DNA from: Owenia fusiformis
Lineage: Eukaryota; Annelida; Polychaeta; Sabellida; Oweniidae
Direction: 5' to 3'
Assembly: GCA_903813345.2 (NCBI GenBank)
Contig: CAIIXF020000005.1
Location: 38,133,375-38,197,374 of the forward strand
Length of the DNA stretch: 64,000 bases
Part shown: one piece after another, positions 11,480 to 22,856 of the stretch
How positions within the stretch are numbered: position 1 is the stretch's first letter
How the letters are laid out: each line of letters opens with the position of its first letter
Position numbers and translations under genes: made by a program
The notes under the pieces: model-generated
Told to the model about the DNA's origin: nothing
Databases searched by the model: none
What the model saw: only the letters and a program-made list of their open reading frames with translations

Positions 11480-14400
11480 ATAATTAAAGAAAGTTCCGAA
11501 CAGTTTATTCTGGATATCATTGGATTCATCGGATTAATTTTACATCCACAAATAGCTAAGCAAGATGAGTCCGATTCCAGCCAATGCGAGCACAGTATTC
11601 CATATAATTGCAGTGCAATCGTTGCATTCAAGGTCACCTGTTAAACAGTTGTCATGGTGACAGCTTGACTCTGTAGATTGAAATTGATCCATTGAAATTT
11701 GACCTTTGGCAAAAAGGTTTCATCGGAAATATTTTCTTTTAGTGATTTTGGATATTTTAGGTGAAATTATTTTACAATGTGTGAAAAGAATTTGAGCTCA
11801 AGACTTAATGCATCGTGGCTGCTTCATTTCATTCGGGCATCGTGTCCTAAACTTTGCATTCCCGCTGCGCGGTTATAAAGAGATTTGGAAACAACACCTT
11901 CAATGAAATGGTTCAGTTCACAATGCTTAAATCCTTAAATTATACGTTGAAATCATCATATTAATATTGCTGTAGATAATCTGCTGTTTGTAATGAATGT
12001 GAAACTTAAAAGGACTTGCTTCCAACGAGTATTTCCATTGACATTCCCGATTTGTATCTCTCCATGGGCATAGACAGACATGGGACAGGCAAGCCAAACC
12101 GCCAAGATTTTCCATAAATATTTTTTTTCAGTTAATTGTTAGATCGCTCTTCAAAAATAACGTTTACAGCGCCGATTATGTAAAATACTGAGAAATAATT
12201 TAGCGTGAACCAGACCCTTTGAGGGAGATATTTCTGTATTATATGCAATCGAAAAAGAATGTGAAATACTTATACAATCTAGTTCTGGCATTTGCTCTAT
12301 ATAGGTATTATTTCCAAAGCTTTCTACGTATCACCAAATAATTAATTGCGAATAAAAGTAAATGGGAAATTGGCTTAGATAAGTCAGTCGGAGATATTAT
12401 TCAAATTGCCTGACTGACGCTTCCATGGAATTGTTGCGAGCCGAATAACTCCGGCAAATTCCAAAGCTAGAAGACTCCGTGATAATTGCAATTTACACGC
12501 TATTCCATTGTTCTTAAGTGTGAAGAATGTAAGCAAATTGTTAATTCAATTTTGTTCCATTACTACGTTCACTACACAATCTCCAATGATTTCCAAGTGC
12601 AAATTTCCGTCAATCGATCATAAAATACGTGCAATGTAATCTTGAATTTCAGTGCACTATCAAATTATACGTATAATACCACCTCGTAAATATTTATGAT
12701 TTTGGCAAATATTTATGATGTTCGGGATTTTTCTTTCATTTTTAGATGTTTCGTCCGTAATATATAATCCCTGTGTCCCTCCCCCCAGACTAAATCACAT
12801 TGATTTCGGCAAGAGAAACATGTTCGGAGCATCCTTCATTCAAAAGTTTTCATTTATTGCTCAATCCAGGAAAGAAGTGAAATACCCTTGGAACGAGGAT
12901 TGTTGGGAGCTTCATGCGTCCAGCCTTTCTCTTTACTTTTACATCGCCTTTATGTTACAGACACATTGGAGAGTTAAAATGTACAGTACGTGGGTAGAAC
13001 TGACTACTATTGCACCAACTCCAAGAAATTAAAACACCCATGGTACATTTATATCCAAATAAATTATATCAACTTCACAAAAATTGCTTACATTTATCAA
13101 TTATAAGAAATATTTCAAAGGTGAGGAAGTTAAACCTACCTTTTGATCTTATTTGAAAAGCCGGACGCAGCAACTGCGTAAATTTCAAATCAAATCAAAG
13201 GCAAATGTACTTAAAGTCTAGAAAACGGACGTGTTGATCAATATTTAACAATTGCAAAATGACAGGTTGGTGTTTTCAAGGAAAATGGCCGAGGTGAATG
13301 TGTTTTTTTTCCAATATCCAATACAATACAGTGTTATTGTTAGTTGATTTTTGATTTCTTGGATCGTTACATTCAACAACAACGTAGATATTAGATTAAA
13401 CATGTTTATGCCTATGTGTACATGAAAACAAATGCCCTCTCTTTTCGCTGTATCATTTTAACATTGAATGTTCTTTCACAATACTACAAAATCACATTAT
13501 TAGATAATTGATACGTTTTTTCAAAAAAAAACAAAATTACAAAGCTAAGTTGAATTCAGCTTACCTGTTATTAAAAGTAATCAAAGTCCATTCATATTTG
13601 ATTCTAAAAAATATAATATCGCCATTTATGAATGAAATATACTTCAAAAATCGAATTATTCCTATTGTGAATTTAGTCCGGCATGCTCCGTCATCAGCTC
13701 CGAGAAGAGGAGATCGGCAATGGTTAGGGTCTTGCACGGGGAATAAATTGCCGGCATATTCTAGAATAGACGAGGTTTTATGCAAATGAATCTATTCATT
13801 TATCTAAAGGACCAATTGTAATTGAGGTTTGATCTATCGATTTGGTTGACTATTAGCCACGGCACTCGCAATGGAATGATACGCAATTAACTTTATTCTG
13901 TCTTATAGTTCGCCATGATACTATTATATCGGAATAAAGATAAATACATGGTTTTCTATTTTTCAATTGAGTCCAATTTAGAGCTATGAATATTCTATTT
14001 TGCTAAGGTAAAACTTAAGTTAATGAGTCATGAAATTGAGTATAACATAATAGTTTTAATCCTTAGTCTTTTATTTTTGTGAGGGCGTTTATCTCAAACA
14101 TTTTATCGATAGACTTAATTTTGTGTTTACCTGTGTCACAAACTACTTTATAACAATCTGTATAATAGTTTGGTGATCGCTAGTCCATCTTTCACGGTAG
14201 AAACCATAGCCATGATTATCGTTATAAACCAACATAAATTAAAATATTTTTGCCCCAAATGAATATGATGATTGTTTTATAATAGCCAGGACGGTGTATC
14301 ATATGTACCAACTGAGAACTAGATTTCTCAATACTCTAAACGTCCTGCACTAAACAACTATATTTTGTTATATTTTTGTATGTTTTTCTTCATATTAACC

Positions 14401-15840
14401 TTTTAAAACCTTTTATGTTAAACTATATGTATATGATCAGAATTGGTCGCAATAAAGAAATATATATATAACATATAAGTTTTTAATATGATACGAATAA
14501 AATTAAATGTCTAAATGTTGTATGTATATATTCATTTAAATTCAGTTGTTTCCGAAAGCTCTATATATTTTTCATTGGGATGGAAGAACACAGCATATAG
14601 ATACTCTGCTAGATTATCACTCTATACAGAGTTAAAGAAAATTCCCAAAAACTGAGTATCAGGTAAGAAATGACGAGATTGTGTCGCTGTCTTATAAAAA
14701 TCGTATTAAAATAATTCAGATAGTAATAATGCGTTTTTATTTATAGATATCTATATTTATGAATGACAAAAATGACGAATTAATATTAGCAATTGCGGGA
14801 AGCAAACAGCCAGGTATATGATGGCGGATGCCTTACCTGCGGTTATGGATGGAGTACATTCTAAAACGAAGTTGAAAATTACGGGAAATGAATTCGTTTC
14901 CGGTTAGGGCGACTAAATGGAAATATGGCTTTAAAGCGACACTTGAGAAGCGGGATCGATACAGAAAGCAGGCGTCTCATGATAGAATTCCTATAGACGT
15001 GGGGAAGAGAACAAGTTATCGTAATTGACTTGTAGAAGTGGATGTTGAATAGGGTTAAAACTCTGTATTTGGCAGCTGGAAAATTGACGTCGACGTCGAG
15101 TTGAGTTAAACAGTGGTAGCACCAGAAGAAAAATAAATATCAATCTACCAAAAGGCGATCACCAGAATGATGTTTATCGTAAATGAACATACACATGAAG
15201 AATTCAATATTCATGATCGATTGGAAAGAAAAACGTAAATAAAAAAGTTATAAATATGACCCTTCTTCTCTGATATTTGACCGTCCTGATTATTTATCAC
15301 GTGTTCAAGGGCTCCATACATCATAGTAAAATTTAAGTGAAACTTTGTTTTGAATCGAAGTGGGAATCCAAACTTCGGCTTGGCGTCAATAAACATTGAG
15401 TAGGTTAGAGCGTGAGAGCACATAACACGTATTGGATATCTAGTATATATAGAGGGTATTTAATGGGAGGGATTGGAATATGAATTGTATTACAAGGGGA
15501 AATACAATATGTTAATGGTTAAGGAAAACATTATATATATTGACAAAGGGCGAGAAAACAGAACGAAAATTGTAAAAATCAAGATAAAACCCCGGGAATA
15601 GTTCTGATACGGAATCGGATACGGGGTCTGAAACGGGGCTGGATCTGATAAGGGATTTTTTGAATACCAATTTATTCCCTGTTATTTTCCAGGGAAAACA
15701 TGTTATAAGGGAAAAAATAAGCTATCTACTAAAATTAAAAAATGACCTATTCGGAAAAGTCACTTAAAGATAACTTTGTCGAATTAACTAAGTGAACGAT
15801 CGAATTTTGATCAACCCCTTTCACAATCCTATTTTAATTT
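11480..15840. other. Intergenic DNA, no gene or clear repeat seen
   Basis: Only short open frames without recognisable domains or convincing splice context. One would expect conserved non-coding elements here if the two transporter genes share regulation, but that cannot be judged from one sequence. Confidence 0.5.
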
Positions 15841-15844
15841 TACT

Positions 15845-16140
15845 TCAAACTTCATTCGAAGTCTATATCATATTGAAAGATGGCATTGCGAGCAACCCGT
15901 TAATTTTGCTACAAACACCATCTATGTTCGTAGAATAATAACAATGCAATGAGTCCTGGGCTTAAATCCTTTATTGAAATGTTGCATTTCATTTATAGTC
16001 TATTGAAAGATGGCGTTGTGATCGACCCTTCAATTTTGCTTCAATCAAACTTAAATTGATATTTGTTTTAGGATATTGAAAGATGACATCGTAATCATCC
16101 CTTCAAATTTGCTCACAAACGAAATTGATATTAATAATTC
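15845..16140. repeat. Three diverged tandem copies of an approximately 110-bp unit
   Basis: The motif TATTGAAAGATGGC, followed by a C-rich and TTTTGCT-rich stretch, occurs three times (about 15869, 16002, 16075) with strong divergence. Non-coding. Confidence 0.55.
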
Positions 16141-19100
16141 TGCATTTTTGCTCTATTGATCTACAGTTATAGTAAATCTAATAATAACAGGAACATCGCT
16201 TTATTTATACAGAGATTCGGAACTTTTTACGATGATATTTCATTGATTTTCATTAATTTCAAATCGCAACCAAACATAATATCATTCTACATCTTTAATT
16301 TCAATCGCTGTGGGTATATTGTATACGAAGTATTTAGTTAAAATTCGGAGGATAATTAGCGATTTAAACTAGCAAATAAAGGATCTAACTAAATTTTGCT
16401 TCCGGAAGTCCGCCATGTTGAAACGAAGGCATGGCTTAGTTTCCACTTAATCCCCAGTGCAAGGCATGATGTCGTAAATATACATGGGTATACCTCAAAA
16501 ATCATCAGTAATAAATAGCATTCAGGCAACCTGTTGAACGTAAAATGCCGAATAAGGACAACTTAGAATTTATCATATAAATAGACACTGGCATGTAGCG
16601 GCCCTGATATCGATAAATTCTACACGCAATATAACACGATTTTAGATGCTTGGTTAAAACTTTACACGAAAAAGCCTCGATATCCGGGCATTTACTCTTA
16701 CACTGAACTGAAAATAGCATCGTCTAAACGCGTATGTCTTGGCTTCCGGGTAAGTTTATCAACATTTATACTCAATTGAAAGAGCAGTCGTGCTTATATC
16801 GTGTACCAGTTTGATTGTTTTATATGTGTGTGTATTTATAATATGATAGCCTAGTAATACCGTGTCGTTAGAACAAGTGCTAGATATCGAACTGATGACC
16901 TGAAATTAGATTATTGGACTGATCGCGCATCTGATATTAGATGATTAATTTGCATTGAATCTGATATTAGCTTGCAACCCAATACCACAGTAAATACCAT
17001 GACTTTACATTAGAATGATAACACGGCCTCATATTCTAATTTATTATACGTCCATTGCAGGCCAAAAATGTTTCAATGTGGATATTGTAATGCACACGAG
17101 AATACATTCGATTCGTATATATTGATCATACATCAATTGAACATGGAGATTTTCCTGTACACTTTTCCCAAATATGTGGAATAGACTAGATGCGAGTAGA
17201 AATTATCTTGATTTATCCTATGCCAAGTAGGGTTTTAGGGAGATGAGTTGGTAAGATATATCCCGTATCCTGATTTTGAGGTTTCCATATCAAGAACCTC
17301 CATATCTCCCGTCATATCTCCCGCTTCGGTGCATATCTTCCCGCTTCGGGGCGTATCTTCCCGCTTCCAAAAAAGTGGAAATGCAATAAAATGACTTTGC
17401 ATATGAATGATTTGTTTATTTTTTACACCTTGTACTACTGAAAACTCTACTTGGTATAGGATAAAGCAGTTATGTACTTTCTGTCCCTACGGTCCCTCAG
17501 GTAGATATGCATATCTCCCTCTGGAAAAACCCCATATCCCAAACCCCCCAGTACATAACCCTTATTTATCCCATGGTTACAAGGATATAGATCGAATATC
17601 ACGTGAAGATATAATTGATACGTGGATGAAGATCATATTTTAGCAAACAATTCCCAAATCATCGAATATCACTTTTGAAACCATCGAATGTCACTTTTTG
17701 AAAGGTGATATTCAATGGTTTCAAAAGTGATATTCGATGGTTTCAAAAGTGATATTCGATGGTTTTGATTTTTTCCATTTTTTTATTAATTCAGCAAAAC
17801 GATTGTTTATATATTTATTATATATTTTTATTTTTTCGGATCTTGTTTTTACGGCATTCGCATTAAATACAAACCACTCTGTTACGTCACGTATATGACG
17901 TTCGTTGAATTATCGCAATCAAAATGTCAGACCAAATGGAATTTCCATTGCAATTTATCTGACTATTCAATGTTCGCTGGATAATAATTCCCAATGGGAT
18001 AAACGGACAATCCTATGTTTTTTCAAAAATATCACTTATATCCACTCATGGATATCAGTATCTTCACTCATTCGCTGCGCTCACTGGCGAAGATATCAAT
18101 ATCCACTCATGGATATAAGTTATATTTTTTCAGAGCCATAGGATATTCCTATATTATCCTACACTTAGTGTACTAAATGTATAATAACATGAAAAAATAA
18201 ATTTGATATTTATTGGCAAAATGAATATCCGGAGGATATCGTTACGATATACTCCGGGCGGAGGATATCGTGACAATATCCTCCGGAAAACCCAATATAC
18301 GGAGGATATTGTGACGATATACTCCGCTAATTGATTTCCCGCCAAATTGACTCTATTTGGCATGAAATTCATTTTACAATGATATTATACATTCAGTACA
18401 CTCCTTGTAAGTGTAGGATAATAAGAACATCCTATGATTTTTTTCAGAATATCATTTTAATCAACTCGGTGATATTGATATATGCACTCGTTCGCTTCGC
18501 TCTCTCGTGCAGATATCAATATCACCTCGTAGATAAAAATGATATTCCTCAAAATCATAGGATATCCTATAATTATTCCATAGTTAGCATGATATCCATT
18601 GGATAACATGTCAAAATAAAAACGGTATTTTTGAAATCAGTGGTAAAATATGATATTTTTGGCAAATTTTCACTTAACCATAGCATACGGTGTTTTAGGG
18701 GGGGGGGGCTTTTAGCCATGACATACGGCGCCGTATGCCATGGTTTATGGATTTTTGCTACTTCAGACTCAAAACGAGGCCAAGTGTCAATATCGCCGTA
18801 TCGTTTGGAAAATTCGTTTTAAATCACTTAATTCCCGACGATTCTGATGATGACTTTAACTATGGAATATAAAGAACATCCTATGATTTACTCGTGATAT
18901 GATTTTAATCCACTTATGGATGTTGATATCTGCACTCTCTCGCTACGCTCACTCGTGCAGATATCATATCCATTCGTGGATAAAAATCATATCACTCATA
19001 AATCATAGGATATCCTCTATTTAAGATGTGATATTCGATAGTTTAAAAGTGATATTCGATGGTTTGTAAATTGTTTGCTAAAATATGATATCTTGATCCA

Positions 19101-19149
19101 CATATCAAATATATCATCATGTGATATTCGATCTATATCCTCCTTGCAA

Positions 19150-19690
19150 CCATGGGCTAAAGCTTTACGTCCCGCTCCAAGCGGGCAGATATAGTATATC
19201 TGCCCGCTACGTCATAATCGCCGCTTGCATGTTTGTTCATAATTTGTAACGTTCGCGGAATGACTGTAAACGGCAATGGAGAAAACACAGACAATCAGGG
19301 TCTGTTTGATAGTTAAAAAAGGGGAAAGAGCATCCACTTAATCAATAAAAATTCGAGAAAATAAATATGGGAATATTTGAGAGAAGATGAAAATCCGCCC
19401 ACGGCCAAGAAAACAAAACTGGACATGAATATTCTAAAATGTTTCCACGATTTAACAATGTGAACCAGATGACCAAGATTGGTATGGGATAAACATATTA
19501 TCCTATAGTCGCGGTTCAGGATATTGGGATTATCCCTTGGCCAATATGTAGGGGTTATGCAATTGGAGGTTTTGGATACAGGGAATATCCCGAGGGATAT
19601 ACAATATATCTTCCCGAGGGACCGAAGGGACCAAGGGAAGATGAATTATATATCCCTCGGGATATTCCCTGTATCCAAAACCTCCAAGTG
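19150..19690. repeat. Dispersed repeat, copy 1
   Basis: Shares ordered blocks with 63455-63900: GCGGGCAGATATA, GGCCAAGAAAACAAAA, CAATGTGAACCAGAT and ATGGGATAAACA, then AGGATTATCCCTTGGC. No reading frame of note, so probably a non-autonomous element. Confidence 0.7.
19563..19687. repeat. Hairpin repeat, about 51-bp arms
   Basis: Arms 19563-19613 and 19637-19687 are almost perfect reverse complements around a purine-rich loop. It sits at the right end of a repeat unit that recurs in diverged form at 63455-63900. Confidence 0.8.
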
Positions 19691-20625
19691 CATAACTGTT
19701 GTATATAGTTTAGCATGATATGTACTTCTTTCTGTAACTGGAATACGATTCTAATATACAAGCAGCACATACGTATTCCCGGGGAACCATAAATATTTTG
19801 TGTAGGGTGTGGACATTTTTCTTTTCATTTCTCTAAAATCAGATTATTCTCATAAAATTCATACAAAGTTGGGCCTAAGCCTCCATTTTCGTATTCTGCA
19901 TGTTAAGATATTTATAATGTAAAACCTAAGAGATAAACTCAATGTCTTCAGTTGAGAATAAGTATAAGGTAAATGTGTGAATTCTGCTTGTTGTTGCACT
20001 ATTTTTATAATAAACAAGGTTCGATACGCAACACTGAATAGACTGCAGTCATAGCTTAGTTGTAAAGAAAACAAAAGAAGTTGGGACGTGGTCATGCTTG
20101 AATACGATTTTAAATATATCGCCCTTTACATTTGTTGAAATCGGCCTGTATTCATTTCAACAGGTGATCGGTGTTCAAGGGCATATATTTGAGTTATTGG
20201 TTTAACGATAAGTATGACCTATGAGTGGGTAATGTTTTACAAATGCATGAAACAAATACTCCAATGGCCTAATCTCAATTTTCCTGCATAAACTATTACA
20301 TTGAAATGATGGTCATTTGCTCTCTAACTTCCGCACCGCATACGTAACTTCGTAACAATTCAATAAGCCAAGACAGGACCGCTATAATCGCTACATGCCA
20401 GTGAACTTTATATGGGCTTAAATAGGTGATCGCAACATCAAAATCAGGCCACTTAAAGTTGTGTAAGTAAAGTTGTTCATATACTTGTGGTTGAATGGGT
20501 CTTATATAAGGAGATTTTACCTGTTCGAACTGAACAGTGCCCTTGCAGTTTGTAAACATTTCTTTCCACATTTATAATTTAATATCATCTACATTTGTAT
20601 TGCTGTTCAGTTGTATACATGATAT

Positions 20626-20696
20626 TACCCTTTGCATTCGTTTGACTTCACTTCTTAAAAGAGAGCTTCGTTTAACTAGACTCTGCACGCAGGGTA
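20626..20696 (+). mobile_element. Short MITE, family B copy 1 (71 bp)
   Basis: Starts TACCCTTTGCATTCG and ends GCACGCAGGGTA. Flanked by a 9-bp target duplication ACATGATAT (20617-20625, 20697-20705). It lacks the internal CTTCGTCGTAG segment found in the copy at 24152. Confidence 0.88.
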
Positions 20697-21664
20697 ACAT
20701 GATATGCGACACCTTGTTAAATTAAATAAAAGGGGGATATAATTTCAAATATCTAGTTTACGTATAAGTTTAGAATACATAGTTATAACAATATATCTAC
20801 TATATATTGTGACAGCGCAGGTGACACTAACTTCATTTAAGACCAAGTGACCCAGGTCACGTTTTAAATTCACGTCTGAAATTTCACAGTATGTAGCCAA
20901 GCCCAAGGTTTCCCACGCCTCATTCACAAACTATATTTGTATTTTATATCTGTGTATTTATTTGTATCTCGGTTATAAAACTGATTCTACAAATTATTTT
21001 GGTTATAAAACTGATTTGCCAATGAGTACTTATTTAAGTATCGAAAGGGGTACAATGCAACTTTGTACTACATTAATAAACTTATCAATGAAAGTGACCC
21101 GTATAACCTTACTCATTTTAATGATATTCACATGATTTGAACATCAATCATTCCTTCTTTCATAAGTTTTACAAATTATCAAGCGCGGCGGCAAATTACC
21201 GTACTGATTTAAAGGAGAATGATAAACTGAGAATTGCAATTAAAGGAAGTACCGTATGTTCAAAAATGACTCGTGGAGTCCCATAATTCATTTATCCTTC
21301 CACCCATGATATGCCTTAAATACATCAAAAATGAAAGGCTGCTCGTAAAAAGGTCTGACCACGGAGAAGTAAATGTATTACATAATCCTACCCGCACAGT
21401 TGTTTGACTTAGCTTCTAAACTTGTTTGATTAGAACGACATTCTCTGCTTGAGGGTATACCATATTACAATCATCCGATTCTAGAGAGAAATATTCCTTT
21501 AAGTTCTATATGTGAGTCACGCGATTTCGGCAAAATCCTAACATAAAAGTACTTCAAATTGTCATTTATAGAAAAAGTTGCTGTACATTTATGACCTTGA
21601 TAGAAATTACTCTCGATTAGCTAACACGGGCCTACTATAAGCGCATTATCTAAATAACTAAATA

Positions 21665-22370
21665 CAGGGTGGTCCAGATGTTGCCATTTCATTACTACGA
21701 GACCAGTCTTTGTGAAACTTGGTATGGATGGCCCCCAAACATTATTGAGTGTATACCCCAATATGAAGATTCTGCTGTCTGATTGGTTGATTTTATGGTA
21801 ACTATGGTAACCTGAAGTGACGTCACCCGGGGCAAATTATTTATTTTAGTAGAAAATGGAATGAAAATTTTAATAAAGACAATATTAATGTTAGTTTTAA
21901 ACACTCTACCTTATTGAAATCATGAATGACCTTGTGTGCTGGGGCATTATCCCAGGAAAAACTGTTCATCCGTTCCAGTCGTATATCTGCTATAGTGATG
22001 CTTGGTTGAACACATTATCAGAAAATAAAATGATCAACTAAAATATTGTATTTGACTTCATATCTGATGCTAAATTGGCATTCGAAATGCAACCTTAAAC
22101 AAATAAAAATATATTAAAAATGATTGATATTTATTAAGGTTTATCAAGTCGTGAAGAGTTTTATTACTTTTGCTAATTTGCACCGGGTGACGTCAAATCA
22201 GGTTACTCTAGTAACCATGGAATGAACCAATCAAATAGTAGAAGCTTTATTTTGAGATATTATCTCAGTGATGTTTGAGGATCATCTGTACACAGTTTCA
22301 AGATGGATAGTCAAGTAATATTGAAATATTATATTGAAAATACTTTTGACATTAATTCTGGATCACCCTG
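21665..22370 (-). mobile_element. Mariner-like element, deleted, upstream of VMAT gene 2
   Basis: Flanked by TA dinucleotides, with ends CAGGGTGGTCCAGA and the complement of TCTGGATCACCCTG. Around 21900-21960 on the minus strand a transposase scrap reads FSWDNAPAHKVIHDFNKV, which matches the second catalytic aspartate region of mariner. Inner sub-terminal inverted arms each carry TGACGTCA (21818-21825, 22188-22195). The right end lies 371 bp before the gene 2 start codon. Confidence 0.85.
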
Positions 22371-22741
22371 TACGCTAAGCTGGGTACTTATATATCGACT
22401 TCTCTGCACTTTTGTGTACATGCACGCGGGGTTCAGAGGTCAGCAAACGCATGCTTAAAGACACTATTGCCTACGGGAACCAATTTACTCGACTGGATCC
22501 GAAGTGTTGTCATTGCTAAGAAATATTAGATGAGGAAACATGAAGTGCTGGATGATTAAGTGAACGGTTACGACATCAGGACGTTGTATCCCAGGGGAAT
22601 GTATTTAAACAAAAATCACGCACATCATATCGGTATTTGATTACAACACCTAACAGAAGTGGTGCAAGCACATTCATAAGTTGAAAAAACACGGATATCA
22701 CGGGATATATACGAAGAGTAACATAGGACTGCAGAATCAAG

Positions 22742-22856
22742 ATGGGCTGCAAGAGTTGCTGGGAAAGCTTCAATCGGTTCAGGGACTCTAATTTTATCAT
22801 CGTCACATTGGTTTTCTTGTCTTTGCTTACGGATAGTATGCTCCTCACGCTCGTAG
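22742..22856 (+). CDS. Gene 2, exon 1 (short N-terminus and TM1)
   Basis: Encodes 38 residues from the ATG at 22742. The N-terminus is only about 17 residues, against about 45 in gene 1, and begins with a Cys-containing MGCKSCW. TM1 keeps the aspartate in LLTDSMLLT. Donor GTATGT, phase 1. Confidence 0.85.

Larger units (their letters stand above)
17220..19690. repeat. Composite fold-back repeat region
   Basis: The left arm 17566-17695 is the reverse complement of 19024-19155, with scattered mismatches. Between the arms are three related imperfect palindromes (18010-18145, 18427-18566, 18876-19015), tandem GATATTCGATGGTTT units (17695-17765), repeated GGAGGATATCGT palindromes (18230-18326) and a near-perfect palindrome centred on GGCGCC (18716-18743). 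No coding sequence is seen. Confidence 0.75.

Noticed and set aside
22386-22396. TATA-like box (TTATATATCG) upstream of gene 2
   Set aside because: Too common in AT-rich DNA, and no start site evidence supports it.
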